A stretch of DNA of 64,000 nt from Oceanobacillus salinisoli (GCF_009733865.1 NZ_WOFB01000015.1:1-64000), one strand, 5' to 3'. Positions 41,483 to 51,906 are shown, counted from the first letter of the stretch. The notes: a model not told the origin generated them from the letters alone. Translations and numbers: made by a program.

Positions 41483-42465
41483 TTTAAGCCCACCTCAATA
41501 TATATGCCAAGCACAGCAAAAATAAGTCCAATTAACCAGAATGTCGTTACCACTCTCCACTCGGACCAGCCTAATAATTCATAGTGATGATGTAGGGGAC
41601 TCATTTTAAACACTCTTTTTCCAGTTGTTTTAAATGAGATAACTTGAATGATAACAGATAAGGTTTCCAGAACGAATACCCCACCTATGATAACAAGCAA
41701 TATCTCTGTTTTTGTTAAAATCGCAACAGCACCTATAGCTCCCCCTAGTGCTAAAGAACCTGTATCTCCCATAAACACCTTTGCAGGGTGTGCATTAAAC
41801 ACTAAAAATCCTAAAAGAGAACCTACAACAGCAAGGGAGAAGATTGATACTTCCGTGTGTCCTCCCAAAAACAAGGCAAGAATTGCATATGCCCCAAATG
41901 CAATGGCTGCTATTCCTGCTAAAAGCCCGTCTAAACCATCCGTCAAATTTACTGCATTGGATGCACCTACAAGCATAACAATGATTAAAATAGCATAAAA
42001 CCATCCAAAATCCCACTGTACATCGGTACCCGGTATATGAATATATGTAGAAAAGCCTTGTCCTTTAAGGATAAAGTAAAAGATAAGTGCAATAAGAATT
42101 TGTCCCAGCATCTTTTGCTTTGAAGTCAAACCTAAGTTACGCTTCATTGCTACTTTTATAAAATCATCTAAAAATCCGAGTAATCCATATCCAACTAAAA
42201 CAAAAATCAATAGCCAAAATTCATAGCTCAGATTGTTCCCCAGAACTTTATAAACCATAATAATGGATGTAATCACAATACTTATGACTATCATGATCCC
42301 ACCCATTGTCGGGGTACCTGACTTTTTCATATGTGACTTTGGTCCTTCTTCTCTAATACTTTGACCAAATTTCAACCTTCTTAATAAGGGGATGAAAATG
42401 GGAGACAAAAGGACGGTAACTAGAAATGCAATTGCTATGGTTACAAATATGACAAATAGATCCAT
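41479..42465 (-). CDS. mraY: Phospho-MurNAc-pentapeptide translocase
   Basis: Makes lipid I by transferring phospho-MurNAc-pentapeptide to undecaprenyl phosphate. The 328-residue protein has about ten membrane helices, the motif [13 protein letters not shown] near residue 45, FLDDFIK (aspartates), [24 protein letters not shown] and the C-terminal [15 protein letters not shown] loop. Overlaps murD by 4 nt. Confidence 0.97.
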   Translation of the reverse strand: MDLFVIFVTIAIAFLVTVLLSPIFIPLLRRLKFGQSIREEGPKSHMKKSGTPTMGGIMIVISIVITSIIMVYKVLGNNLSYEFWLLIFVLVGYGLLGFLDDFIKVAMKRNLGLTSKQKMLGQILIALIFYFILKGQGFSTYIHIPGTDVQWDFGWFYAILIIVMLVGASNAVNLTDGLDGLLAGIAAIAFGAYAILALFLGGHTEVSIFSLAVVGSLLGFLVFNAHPAKVFMGDTGSLALGGAIGAVAILTKTEILLVIIGGVFVLETLSVIIQVISFKTTGKRVFKMSPLHHHYELLGWSEWRVVTTFWLIGLIFAVLGIYIEVGLN

Positions 42466-42510
42466 TAATATTCCTCCTCTTACCTTAACCGTCCATACAT
42501 AAAAATATGG

Positions 42511-43875
42511 TTAATCCGTTAGTTCATTTACTAGTGATTCGAATTTTAATCCTCTGGATGCTTTAAATAATAGCAATGATTCATTATTTAAATACGGTTG
42601 AAGTGATTCCAACAGTTCTTCTTTTGAATGAAAATGCTCGGTCTTAATGAAATTAGCTTTCTCCCTATTTACGGTCTGAGAAATGACTTTTGCATGTTCC
42701 CCTATCGTGAACAACGCAGTAATTGGTGACTCAACCACTTCTGCTACTGTTTGATGCAGTTGTTTCGCATGTTCCCCAAGTTCCAATACATCTCCAAGAA
42801 TTAAAACTTTATCGGTAAATCCGCTCAATTCTTTTACCACTTCAATGGCCGCTCTCATCGATGTTGGTGATGCATTATACGCATCATTAATAATCGAAAC
42901 ATCGTTTACACCCTTGATTAACTCAAAACGCATCGACGTTCGCTGAACCGAAAGTAATGCTTGTTTCCTTTGGTCTTTTTTAATTCCCAACTGTTCACCT
43001 AGTGCTATCGCAAAGGTTGCATTTTTGGCATGGTGTTTACCTAGTAATGGGACATGATAAATGGCATCATCAGCCAGCTTAAAGATGGTTTCCTTTACCG
43101 TAACTTTCGCATCTACTATTTTATAATCATTTCCATCATTAAATCCACAGGTAACCGTATTTGGCTTTTGATGCAATGAACGAAGCAAATCTTCATCACC
43201 GTCAATAATAATCGTACCATTTTCTTTTAAGCCATGTACGATTTCCATTTTCGCTTTTGCAATTCCTTCTCTGGATCCAAGAAATTCAATATGTGACTCT
43301 CCTATATTGGTAATGATTGCATGATCAGGCTTCGCTATTTTAGATAAGGTTTCAATTTCGCCAAAATTACTCATTCCCATTTCCAATACAAGTACTTCTG
43401 TATTTCTTTTCATCGATAGTATCGTTAATGGAAGACCAATGTGATTATTAAAATTTCCATTTGTATAATGAGTCACATAACTTGACATTGCCATCGAGGC
43501 AACTAAATCCTTTGTTGTCGTCTTCCCATTGGAACCTGTAATCCCAATCACAATTGGGTTCACCTCATCACGATAATTCCTTGCCAGCCTCTGCAAGGCG
43601 TTTAATGTATCTTCTACCATAAATACTGGAATATCAGAAGAGATCGATGACGGTAGCTCCTTATCTTTCTTCCAAAATATGGCCACAGCTCCATTCTCGA
43701 TAGCTTGCTCCACAAATTGATGACCATCAAAGTTTTCACCAATAAGTGGAATAAACAAAGAATTTCTAACCTTTAACCGGCTGTCTGTATTTACCTCTTG
43801 AATTTCAACAGTTGGATCAACATTCCCTTGAATATCGGAAAACCAATTTGCTAACTCCTTTATCGTCCATAACAT
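42511..43875 (-). CDS. murF: UDP-MurNAc-tripeptide:D-Ala-D-Ala ligase
   Basis: Completes the pentapeptide precursor. The 454-residue Mur ligase has the N-terminal recognition domain (EVNTDSRLKVRNSLFIPLIGENFDGHQFV), the ATP loop [28 protein letters not shown] and DAYNASPTSMRAAIEV. It lies 6 nt after murE and 45 nt before mraY in the same transcript. Confidence 0.96.
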   Translation of the reverse strand: MLWTIKELANWFSDIQGNVDPTVEIQEVNTDSRLKVRNSLFIPLIGENFDGHQFVEQAIENGAVAIFWKKDKELPSSISSDIPVFMVEDTLNALQRLARNYRDEVNPIVIGITGSNGKTTTKDLVASMAMSSYVTHYTNGNFNNHIGLPLTILSMKRNTEVLVLEMGMSNFGEIETLSKIAKPDHAIITNIGESHIEFLGSREGIAKAKMEIVHGLKENGTIIIDGDEDLLRSLHQKPNTVTCGFNDGNDYKIVDAKVTVKETIFKLADDAIYHVPLLGKHHAKNATFAIALGEQLGIKKDQRKQALLSVQRTSMRFELIKGVNDVSIINDAYNASPTSMRAAIEVVKELSGFTDKVLILGDVLELGEHAKQLHQTVAEVVESPITALFTIGEHAKVISQTVNREKANFIKTEHFHSKEELLESLQPYLNNESLLLFKASRGLKFESLVNELTD

Positions 43876-43881
43876 GAGTCA

Positions 43882-45351
43882 TTACCCCTTAGCAATAATC
43901 GCGCTTTTTGCTACTTCACGATCATCAAAATCATATTTAATGTGACCAATTTGCTGATAGGTTTCATGTCCTTTTCCAGCAATTAATATAATATCATCTT
44001 TTTTGGCATAAGCAATCGCTTTGTTGATTGCTTCTTTCCGGTCTACAATAACTTCGTAGCTATCTGATGCTTCCAATCCTTCTATCATATCATTTAAGAT
44101 TGCTGATGGATCTTCTGTTCTTGGATTATCCGAAGTAAAAATAGCATAATCAGCATATTGTAGTGCTTTCTTTGCCATTAATGGACGCTTGGTTCGATCA
44201 CGATCTCCCCCACATCCTACAACAACATAAATATGGTTTGCGGCAAATTCGTTTACCGTTTGCAGCACATTTTCCAATGAGTCAGGGGTATGTGCGTAAT
44301 CAACGATAACCGTATAGTTCTGACCATTGTCAACAACCTCAAATCGGCCACTTACACCTTGTATACTTTCCAAAGCTGCTTTTATCACTTCTAATGGAAC
44401 ATTTCCAGCAATAGCCGCTGCAGCTGCTGCAAGCATATTGTAAACATTAAACATTCCAATTAGTTTGCTGGAAACCGTTACTGTTCCAATTGGAGTAATT
44501 AAGGTGAAGGAAGTTCCGGCTGCATCGAGCTTTACATCTTTAGCCGAAACATCTGCTTCATGGTTGTATCCGTATGTTAAAATATGCTGTGCCGTGCTTC
44601 GTTTTAAAAGGTCGCAAGAAGCATCATCTGCATTTATAACAGCAAATTTTTGTTTATCTAGATTATAGTTATTACCCAATTGACTAAACAAAAGACTTTT
44701 TGCCCGCAAATAATCATCTAAATCCTTATGGTAATCCAGGTGATCCTGGGATAGATTCGTGAAAACAGCAATATCATAATCACTGCCATGCACCCTTCCT
44801 AAATCAAGGGCATGGGAGGATACCTCCATGATGGCCTGTTCAACCTGTTCGTCTTTCATTTTTTTGAAAAAGCGTTGAAGATCCAAAGCATTTGGTGTTG
44901 TATTTGGTGTAGGAAACGTATCTTCACCAATTTTCATTTGAATGGTTCCAATTAACCCTGTTTTTTTCTCATACTGATTAAATATTTTTTCTAATAAATA
45001 CGTAACCGTAGTTTTTCCGTTCGTACCGGTAACCCCAATGAGTGGTATCCTTGAAGTTGGGTAATTAAAAAACCTAACTGCTAGCATTGCCAGTGCCTTG
45101 GAAGTGTCACTAACTAAAATAGTTGGTACACTCGCTTCTACCTGTTTTTCCGCAATAATTGCTGATGCACCATTGCGAACCGCTTCATCTACATAATCAT
45201 GTCCATCCACGGTAAATCCTGAAATACATACAAACAGAAAACCGGGCTTCACTTTTCTTGAATCCATTTCGAGATCAATAATGTCAATATTGTCCAAGAC
45301 AGATTCGGTTCTGTAAAAAGGTATAATCGAAAGTAATTCATTTAAATTCAT
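43882..45351 (-). CDS. murE: UDP-MurNAc-tripeptide synthetase, meso-DAP adding
   Basis: Adds the third residue of the stem peptide. The 489-residue protein has GVTGTNGKTTVTYL (about 106-119), the carbamoylated-lysine region and, at residues 408-411, DNPR followed by TEDP, the signature that selects meso-diaminopimelate rather than lysine. The cell wall is therefore predicted to be the A1-gamma meso-DAP type. It is separated from spoVD by 356 bp holding a repeat fragment and a long palindrome. Confidence 0.97.
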   Translation of the reverse strand: MNLNELLSIIPFYRTESVLDNIDIIDLEMDSRKVKPGFLFVCISGFTVDGHDYVDEAVRNGASAIIAEKQVEASVPTILVSDTSKALAMLAVRFFNYPTSRIPLIGVTGTNGKTTVTYLLEKIFNQYEKKTGLIGTIQMKIGEDTFPTPNTTPNALDLQRFFKKMKDEQVEQAIMEVSSHALDLGRVHGSDYDIAVFTNLSQDHLDYHKDLDDYLRAKSLLFSQLGNNYNLDKQKFAVINADDASCDLLKRSTAQHILTYGYNHEADVSAKDVKLDAAGTSFTLITPIGTVTVSSKLIGMFNVYNMLAAAAAAIAGNVPLEVIKAALESIQGVSGRFEVVDNGQNYTVIVDYAHTPDSLENVLQTVNEFAANHIYVVVGCGGDRDRTKRPLMAKKALQYADYAIFTSDNPRTEDPSAILNDMIEGLEASDSYEVIVDRKEAINKAIAYAKKDDIILIAGKGHETYQQIGHIKYDFDDREVAKSAIIAKG

Positions 45352-45394
45352 GCAAAAACATCCTTTATTTTATTGTTTCTTTTCGGAAGTAAAG

Positions 45395-45545
45395 TTACTT
45401 TTACGTACCGCAGCAGATACTAAAATGTGACACTACTTCATATGGTTGATGATCATCATCCGCTTCGAATATACAAAGTACTTCCGTAGTGGTCGTGCTA
45501 AAGCAACACTCATTTTAGAAAGTAGCCTTTTATTTTTTACCTGCT
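45395..45545 (-). repeat. Degenerate fragment of the dispersed repeat family
   Basis: Within the 356-bp spoVD-murE gap. GTACTTCCGTAGTGG and TTTTAGAAAGTAGCC resemble the outer-arm and tail motifs of the full copies, but the hairpin body is not recognisable. The rest of the gap contains the palindrome listed next. Confidence 0.4.
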
Positions 45546-45595
45546 GAATAATTGGAATCGCAAACTAGCTATATATGTATTCTATAACTTACCTA

Positions 45596-45628
45596 TTTTT
45601 AAGAGGGTGAAATTCACCCTCTTAAAAA
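45596..45628. repeat. Perfect 16-bp-arm palindrome between spoVD and murE
   Basis: TTTTTAAGAGGGTGAA and TTCACCCTCTTAAAAA are exact complements around a single central base. Each strand ends in A residues after the stem, so it lacks the U-tract of a normal terminator, although the U-rich arm itself is part of the stem. It could slow polymerase, protect mRNA ends or bind a protein. Confidence 0.7.
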
Positions 45629-45707
45629 ATCATCACGTTTTTTTAAAGATAAAGATGGATAGAAACGATAACCATATCAAAACTGTTTCCATTTATTATA
45701 GCAAACT

Positions 45708-47651
45708 TTATTCATCATCTCGATGTTTTTCATCACTTAAATAAATGCGAACCTTTGAACCTGGTTCCAATTTCGTTCCTGGATCAGGTGCTTGATCAAT
45801 AATATAATCACCAGACCCACTTGTTTCGATGGACAAGTTCGTAAGCATTTCAGCTAATTCACCTTTGGATAAACCGATTAGATCCGGAACCTCCACTGCA
45901 GGTTCTTCTGGCCATTGATATTTCTTTTCTAATCCACCAGTACGCGGCTCCACCCCTAAAGCACGTAAACTGTCTCCAATTATTGTTCCTACAATTGGTG
46001 CTGCAACAACCCCACCAAATTGTACCGTATTTTTCGGATTATCGACTGCTACATAGACAACAATTTCCGGGTCATCTGCAGGTGCGAAACCAATAAATGA
46101 AACAATATAGTTATTTTCTAAATAACCTCCATTTGGACCTACTTTTTGAGCAGTACCTGTTTTCCCACCAACTCGATACCCTTCAACATATGCTGGTCGG
46201 CCTGTCCCTTGTGCAACTACACTTTCCAATGCATAGCGCAGTTCCTCTGAAGTAGACTGTGAAATCACCCTTTCTTTCATTTCGGGTTCTCGTTTGTCGA
46301 CTACTTCACCGGTCTGTGGATCAATCCACTCTTCCGCTATATATGGTTCATATAAATATCCTCCATTCACCGCAGCAGCTACTGCCATAACTTGCTGAAT
46401 AGGTGTAACAGAAACACCTTGACCAAAGGAAGTAGTAGCCAATTCAACAGGTCCAACGTTTTCAGGTTTAAATAAAATCCCTGTTGCTTCCCCCTGTAAA
46501 TCAATTCCGGTTTCTTGCCCAAAACCAAATCTATCAATATAGGAATACAATTTTTCCGTCCCAAGCATTTGACCCAAGTTTACAAATCCAGGGTTACAGG
46601 AGTTCTGTACAACCTCTAAATAACTCTGATGCCCATGCCCACCACTTTTCCAGCAATGAATATTGGCTCCTCCAACTTCTATGGATCCATCATCATGAAA
46701 TTCGTCTTCTTCTAAATCCACGGCATCTTCCTCTAGAGCTGCAGCTAATGTAATAATCTTAAATGTGGATCCCGGTTCATATGTTGCCCATATAGGTAGG
46801 TTTCGGTTAAAGATTGACTGATCAACATCCATGTAATTTTCAGGGTGGAAATTAGGTCTGGAGGACATTCCAAGTACACCTCCAGTTTTTGGATCAACAG
46901 CAATTGCCAGTGCTGAATCTGGCTCATACTTGGATTCCACTAGATCAAGCTCACGCTCAATAATTGTTTGCACCTTTGAATTGATGGTTGTTTTTAGATG
47001 GTTACCATCTGTAGGAGGATTATAGATATCAGCAAGCGTCTCTAATCTCCTCCCCTTTGCATCTGAATAAAATGCCAAACTTCCCTCTTCACCACTTAAC
47101 TGTTCATCATAGTAAAGTTCTAATCCCATTAGTCCCTGGTTATCAATACCTGCAAAACCTAATACATGGGATAAATCATCACCTAAAGGGTAATGCCGTT
47201 TGGAATCCTTTGACAGATAGACACCACTCAAATTGGCAGAACGGACCGCTTTTTCCTGTTCTTCAGAAATTTTAATCCCTTCAGGGCGTAAATTAGCACT
47301 GGAAGCATTTTTCGTTATTTGCTCAAAAACCTGATCTTTATCCATATTAAGTATATTGGCCAATTTCGATGCCGTATCTTCTGGTTCCTCAATTTGCCTA
47401 GGAACGACTACAATGGAAGGTGCTGTAACATTTTCGGCGAGCACTTCCCCCTCCGCATCCAATATAAGGCCCCTTTCCGGCTCAAATACAATGTCCCTTG
47501 TCCATAAATCCGTTGCTTGTCCAACCAATTCATCACCTAAGAAAAATTGAACATAGCCTAAACGGATAACAATGATTGCTAGGATTAGAATAGCAAAAAG
47601 AAAAACAGTGACTATTCGTTTTCTAACCGTTACAGTGGATACACGCTTCAT
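45708..47651 (-). CDS. spoVD: Stage V sporulation protein D (class B PBP, cortex)
   Basis: A 647-residue transpeptidase for spore cortex, partner of SpoVE. One N-terminal membrane helix (about 13-35), a PBP dimerisation domain with RGLILDAEGEVLAENV, the transpeptidase domain with the active serine near 295 in EPGSTFK, NSCN, and GGKTGTAQK, and a single C-terminal PASTA domain (about 570-640, VPDLIGLSKGELAEML). It lies 86 nt after pbpB. A candidate sigma-E promoter precedes it. Confidence 0.95.
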   Translation of the reverse strand: MKRVSTVTVRKRIVTVFLFAILILAIIVIRLGYVQFFLGDELVGQATDLWTRDIVFEPERGLILDAEGEVLAENVTAPSIVVVPRQIEEPEDTASKLANILNMDKDQVFEQITKNASSANLRPEGIKISEEQEKAVRSANLSGVYLSKDSKRHYPLGDDLSHVLGFAGIDNQGLMGLELYYDEQLSGEEGSLAFYSDAKGRRLETLADIYNPPTDGNHLKTTINSKVQTIIERELDLVESKYEPDSALAIAVDPKTGGVLGMSSRPNFHPENYMDVDQSIFNRNLPIWATYEPGSTFKIITLAAALEEDAVDLEEDEFHDDGSIEVGGANIHCWKSGGHGHQSYLEVVQNSCNPGFVNLGQMLGTEKLYSYIDRFGFGQETGIDLQGEATGILFKPENVGPVELATTSFGQGVSVTPIQQVMAVAAAVNGGYLYEPYIAEEWIDPQTGEVVDKREPEMKERVISQSTSEELRYALESVVAQGTGRPAYVEGYRVGGKTGTAQKVGPNGGYLENNYIVSFIGFAPADDPEIVVYVAVDNPKNTVQFGGVVAAPIVGTIIGDSLRALGVEPRTGGLEKKYQWPEEPAVEVPDLIGLSKGELAEMLTNLSIETSGSGDYIIDQAPDPGTKLEPGSKVRIYLSDEKHRDDE

Positions 47652-47677
47652 TTCTAAATCCCCTTTTCATAGGTAGG

Positions 47678-47707
47678 CTTGTATCAACTATATGAAGTAA
47701 AAAATTC
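47678..47707 (-). promoter_or_regulatory. Candidate sigma-E promoter of spoVD
   Basis: GAATTTT (47701-47707), 15 bp, GATACAAG (47678-47685) compared with the sigma-E pattern KMATATT-N14/15-CATACAHT: six of seven and six of eight positions fit. spoVD is sigma-E dependent in B. subtilis, and the motif lies 30 bp upstream of the start. Confidence 0.4.
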
Positions 47708-47737
47708 GAATAGAACACTGTTTATCTTTAAATTTCA

Positions 47738-50005
47738 TCACTCTGTTTCATTTGACTCTTCTGGTTGAACTGATTCCGGTATTTCTTCTGGTTCACTGGA
47801 ATGCTCCTCTTTATCTTCTTCTGTACTTTCAGATTCACCTGGAGCTTTCAACTCCACCGCTAAATAGTCATTTTCCTTTATTGGTGTACCCTCTTCAATA
47901 TTTTGCGTGATGACATATCCATTCCCGAAGCTTTCCATTTTCAGTCCGATTAAATCCGCGAGCTGGGATACATCTCTGATTGACCAGTCCTTAATATTTG
48001 GCATCGTTGGTTTATCTGTGACTATAATAATCCGTTCTTGTGCAATAACCTTGTCACCTTCTTTAACATTAGCTGAAATGATGTTTCCTCCGTCACCAAC
48101 AACGGTGACATTTAATCCATAATCAGCCAGTTGCTGTTGGAGATCGGTAGTTTTTGCACCTATGACCTTTGGAATTTCCACCTTATTTGGCGTATTATCT
48201 TCTTGTTTGTCAGGATCAATATTCAAATAATGCAAGCTGTTTTCCATTACGTTTCGGTAAATAAAGGAAACAGGGTCTGATCCGACTTCATACGTATCTA
48301 ATTTTGGTTGTTTCACAGATACATACATGACTAGCTGCGGATCGTCAATCGGGGCCATTCCAAGGAAAGAAAAAATATAATTATTCTTCCCTGTTAGGTA
48401 ACCGCCACCTTCTGGATTTGGTATTTCAGCAGTCCCCGTTTTCCCACCGGTTGTATAATCCTCCAATTTGAACTTTTTCCCTGTCCCATTTTCACCAACA
48501 ACGACAGATTCCAGTAAAGTTAACACCTGGTCTGCTGTTGCTTCTGATATTGGCTGACCAACGACATTTGGACTTTTTTCTTCCATTATTTTTCCGGTAG
48601 AAGAATCAACGATTTTCTGAATTACATATGGCTGGACCATTTTCCCATCATTAGCAATGGCTGTTGCAGCTTTCATTTGCTGAATTGGTGTTGATGTTGA
48701 ACCTTGACCAAACGATGTAGTAATTTTTTCAAGGGGCCAGTTATACAGTATTTCACCGGCAACCTCCCCAGGTAAATCGATACCTGTCTTCTTATCGAAA
48801 TCAAATGCATGCAAGTAGTCTAAAAACTTGTCTGTTCCTATATTTTCCCAAACAAGCTTTGCAGCTGCAACGTTGGATGAACGTTCAAAACCTTCATCAA
48901 AGGAAATCGTGCCCCACCCTTCCCCATTATTGTGATCGTGAATAGCATTGATTTGCGCATTTACTTGAAAACTACCCGATTGAAAAATATCTTCTCCATT
49001 ATAAACTCCTTCCTCAATCGCAGCAGCCCATGTAAACATTTTTACTGTTGACCCTGGCTCAAAAGGTGTAGAAATAACATCATTATACCAATTTTCTACA
49101 TTTGCTGGATTATTCGGATTATAGCTCGGCCGATTCCCCATTGCCAGAACTTCTCCGGTTTTAGGGTCCATAACAACCGCGGTAATCCGCTCGGGTTCAT
49201 ATTCTTCCTCCACCTGTGATAAAACATCTTCTACGAGCGTTTGAATTTTTTGATCAATAGTTAAATAGACATCGTCTCCATTTTCCGGCTCACTAATAAT
49301 TTCATTCGGCTTTAACAACCGTTTATTGTATTGATCACGTTGATAGGAAATATACCCATCCTCACCTTTTAGCAAATCATTCATTTCGTTTTCCATACCT
49401 GCTATCCCTTTTATTTCACTGGTAAGTTCCCCATCTATTTCCACTTCTTCTTCTCTGGCAAACCCGATAATATGAGAGGCGAATGTTCCATTTGGATAAT
49501 ATCGCTGGGAATGTTCTTCAAAGTTTATGCCTGGCAAGTTTAAATTTTCAATCTGCTCTTTCGTTTGCTGAGATATATCGTTACCAGCCTTTCCAAATTC
49601 AACTTGGAACCTATCCTGATTGATCCCTTTTAATAGGGGGTCAAGTATATCGCTCTCTTCCACCCCCAGGATAGGAGCCAAAGCTTGTGCTGTTCTCTCA
49701 GGATCAACCACATGCTTTGGCTCATCTAAATTCTTCGAGTACTCTTCCCGAACGATTGCATATAGACGATATACAGGCATATCATAAGCAAGTGCCATCC
49801 CATTATTATCGTAGATTTTTCCCCTTTCCGCATTAATCGTATAAGAAGAAGTCCGCTTTTGATCGGCAAATTCCTTCAGAGAAACCCCATCAATCTCACC
49901 AGTTGCTTGTATATACATAAACCTTCCAGTCAGCACTATGAAAGCAACAGAGAATAAAACAATCAAAATAGCAGACATGAAGTGGGTTGTTTTGTTTTTC
50001 CGCAT
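47738..50005 (-). CDS. pbpB: Septal class B penicillin-binding protein (PBP2B)
   Basis: The division transpeptidase (FtsI equivalent). The 755-residue protein has one N-terminal membrane helix (about 10-30), a dimerisation domain (INAERGKIYDNNGMALAYDM), the transpeptidase domain with FEPGSTVKMF, ERSSNVAAAK and GGKTGTAEIPN, two C-terminal PASTA domains (about 600-715) and an acidic tail rich in E/S. It is 15 nt after ftsL. The two PASTA domains and acidic tail are usual for PBP2B of bacilli. Confidence 0.95.
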   Translation of the reverse strand: MRKNKTTHFMSAILIVLFSVAFIVLTGRFMYIQATGEIDGVSLKEFADQKRTSSYTINAERGKIYDNNGMALAYDMPVYRLYAIVREEYSKNLDEPKHVVDPERTAQALAPILGVEESDILDPLLKGINQDRFQVEFGKAGNDISQQTKEQIENLNLPGINFEEHSQRYYPNGTFASHIIGFAREEEVEIDGELTSEIKGIAGMENEMNDLLKGEDGYISYQRDQYNKRLLKPNEIISEPENGDDVYLTIDQKIQTLVEDVLSQVEEEYEPERITAVVMDPKTGEVLAMGNRPSYNPNNPANVENWYNDVISTPFEPGSTVKMFTWAAAIEEGVYNGEDIFQSGSFQVNAQINAIHDHNNGEGWGTISFDEGFERSSNVAAAKLVWENIGTDKFLDYLHAFDFDKKTGIDLPGEVAGEILYNWPLEKITTSFGQGSTSTPIQQMKAATAIANDGKMVQPYVIQKIVDSSTGKIMEEKSPNVVGQPISEATADQVLTLLESVVVGENGTGKKFKLEDYTTGGKTGTAEIPNPEGGGYLTGKNNYIFSFLGMAPIDDPQLVMYVSVKQPKLDTYEVGSDPVSFIYRNVMENSLHYLNIDPDKQEDNTPNKVEIPKVIGAKTTDLQQQLADYGLNVTVVGDGGNIISANVKEGDKVIAQERIIIVTDKPTMPNIKDWSIRDVSQLADLIGLKMESFGNGYVITQNIEEGTPIKENDYLAVELKAPGESESTEEDKEEHSSEPEEIPESVQPEESNETE

Positions 50006-50020
50006 ACAAATTCCCCTTGC

Positions 50021-50395
50021 TTAGTTGTTAAATATCTGTGCTTGTTTCACTTCAGCATCTTGAATTTTTAATCCTTTATCTTTTGCAATCCCTAAAATCC
50101 TTTCAGGTCGACTAAGCTCTTTCTTTTCAAACAATAAGCCCTCATTCGTTACTTGCTGATTTCTTACTGTTTGTTCTAAAGTCTCCAGTTCTCGGTTTAA
50201 TGTATCAGTTGAGGAAGAATAAGAAACAATAAAAACACCTGAAAGAATAAAGCACATGAAGACAACGGAATAGATTACCTTTTCCCCTCTTGTTATCCAT
50301 CCTTGTTTACGGACTTTTACATGTGGTTTCTGTTCTTTTTGAGGAGTTTTCTGTGGATTTAAATGTTGCCAGCTATGGGCATGATTTGCACTCAT
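50021..50395 (-). CDS. ftsL: Cell-division protein FtsL
   Basis: Short bitopic division protein that partners DivIC and DivIB. The 124-residue protein has a basic cytoplasmic segment, one membrane helix (about 42-64, VIYSVVFMCFILSGVFIVSYS) and a coiled-coil extracellular part (about 68-110, LETLEQTVRNQQVTNEGLLFEKKELS). The ATG at 50395 overlaps the rsmH stop as TAATG and has AGGGTGG upstream; an in-frame GTG at 50407 is inside that site. Rapid divergence is normal for FtsL. Confidence 0.9.
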   Translation of the reverse strand: MSANHAHSWQHLNPQKTPQKEQKPHVKVRKQGWITRGEKVIYSVVFMCFILSGVFIVSYSSSTDTLNRELETLEQTVRNQQVTNEGLLFEKKELSRPERILGIAKDKGLKIQDAEVKQAQIFNN

Positions 50396-51375
50396 TATTT
50401 CTTCCACCCTTCTTCATAAGTAAATTCTTCATTCCATGGATTGACCTTCTCAACAATACGCAGCTTTGCTGAGCGTGATCTCCGGTTTTCTTCTAATTCC
50501 TCGTCCCCTGCAATAATTGGCTTTCTTGTAATCAGCTTAAATGGTGCCTCAAACTCTTTTGGAATAATTGGCAGATTCTTTGGTGTTTGTTTCGGTGTGC
50601 TCCATTTCTTAAAAGCTTGCTTACACAGTCTATCTTCTAATGAGTGAAACGTAATAACAGCAATTCGGCCATTTACACCAATTATTCTTGCAGATTGATG
50701 AATAGCATCATTAAACGCTTCTAACTCATCGTTTACAGCTATACGCAGTGCCTGGAAAATACGTTTAGCAGGATGTCCACCTTTCCTTCTCGCCGGAGCA
50801 GGTATCGCATCTTTAATTATTTCCACTAATTCATGTGTCGTTTCTATTGCCTTCGTTTTACGGTATTCTTCCAATTTCCTGGCAATTTGTTTAGAGAATT
50901 TTTCTTCCCCATACCGGAAGAAAATCGAAACCAATCGATTGTAAGGCCAATTATTTACAATTTCATAAGCAGTCAAATCTATGGTTTGGTTCATTCTCAT
51001 ATCCAATTTCGCATCTTGCTGGTAGCTAAATCCTCTATCTCCTCTATCCAACTGTGGTGATGAAACACCCAAATCAAATAAAATACCATCTACCTGTTCA
51101 ATACCATGTTCATTTAACTTTTCTTCCATCTCTCTAAAGTTGGCATGAATAAATAGAATATTATCCTGATAAGCCTTTAGCCTTTCTTTTGCAGCATCTA
51201 AAGCGTCAAGATCCTGATCAAAAGCAATTAATAAACCATTCCCGTTAAGCCTGGAAGCTATTTGTTCAGAATGACCTCCACCGCCAAGAGTACAGTCTAT
51301 GTATGTGCCATCCTCTTTAATAGCTAATCCTTTTATCGTTTCATCTCTTAATACACTATAATGTTCAAACATCAT
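50395..51375 (-). CDS. rsmH: 16S rRNA (cytosine-1402 N4)-methyltransferase
   Basis: Methylates N4 of C1402 in 16S rRNA. The 326-residue protein begins with [15 protein letters not shown] and has [15 protein letters not shown], the SAM site [29 protein letters not shown] and FHSLEDR. The start is one of two adjacent ATGs (51375/51372) behind GTGGGTG. It lies between mraZ and ftsL, the standard dcw order. Confidence 0.95.
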   Translation of the reverse strand: MMFEHYSVLRDETIKGLAIKEDGTYIDCTLGGGGHSEQIASRLNGNGLLIAFDQDLDALDAAKERLKAYQDNILFIHANFREMEEKLNEHGIEQVDGILFDLGVSSPQLDRGDRGFSYQQDAKLDMRMNQTIDLTAYEIVNNWPYNRLVSIFFRYGEEKFSKQIARKLEEYRKTKAIETTHELVEIIKDAIPAPARRKGGHPAKRIFQALRIAVNDELEAFNDAIHQSARIIGVNGRIAVITFHSLEDRLCKQAFKKWSTPKQTPKNLPIIPKEFEAPFKLITRKPIIAGDEELEENRRSRSAKLRIVEKVNPWNEEFTYEEGWKK

Positions 51376-51406
51376 TACACCCACTTTTTTATCTTAAACA
51401 GCTAAA

Positions 51407-51838
51407 TTAAATATCAAAATCCATAAGATTTTCGGCAATTTCTCCAAAAGATTCCTCAGAATCTGTAACATATTCTTCCCAATTATCACTAGCCCAAAAC
51501 TCTATACGGTTTGACACCCCAATCACTACACATTCCTTTTCTAAATCCGCATATTTCCGAAGTGTCTGTGGAATATTTATTCTCCCCTGTTTGTCCACTT
51601 CGCATTCAACTGCACCAGAAAAGAAAAATCGAGTAAAAGCTCTAGCATCCTTTTTTGTTAGTGGGAGTTTTTTTAACTTTTCTTCTAGTAATTTCCATTC
51701 TTCCATTGGGTAGGCGAATAAACACTTATCAAGTCCACGGGTCACAACAAATGAGTCTCCAAGATCCTCACGAAACTTGGAAGGGACAATGATTCTGCCT
51801 TTTGGATCAATGTTATGTTGAAATTCACCCATGAACAT
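51407..51838 (-). CDS. mraZ: Transcriptional regulator MraZ
   Basis: First gene of the dcw operon and its own regulator. The 143-residue protein carries two swapped-hairpin AbrB-like repeats, each with the MraZ core ([14 protein letters not shown] near 11-24; [16 protein letters not shown] near 83-98). It forms ring oligomers and binds short direct repeats upstream of itself; four matching hexamers are visible immediately before this gene. Length is typical. Confidence 0.96.
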   Translation of the reverse strand: MFMGEFQHNIDPKGRIIVPSKFREDLGDSFVVTRGLDKCLFAYPMEEWKLLEEKLKKLPLTKKDARAFTRFFFSGAVECEVDKQGRINIPQTLRKYADLEKECVVIGVSNRIEFWASDNWEEYVTDSEESFGEIAENLMDFDI

Positions 51839-51870
51839 AAAGTACGCCCCACTTTCATATTTCTAATATT

Positions 51871-51906
51871 ACCACATCCCCCCACAATTCACCACTAAAT
51901 TCCCCA
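51871..51906 (-). promoter_or_regulatory. MraZ-binding box: four hexamers at exact 10-bp spacing
   Basis: On the minus strand TGGGGA, AGTGGT, TGTGGG and TGTGGT start every 10 bp (plus-strand positions 51901, 51891, 51881, 51871). This matches the known MraZ operator design of TGGG/GTGG-type repeats separated so that they fall on one DNA face. It lies 33-68 bp upstream of the mraZ start. Confidence 0.78.

Noticed and set aside
45596-45628. Calling the spoVD-murE palindrome a standard terminator
   Set aside because: A residues rather than Us follow the stem on both strands.
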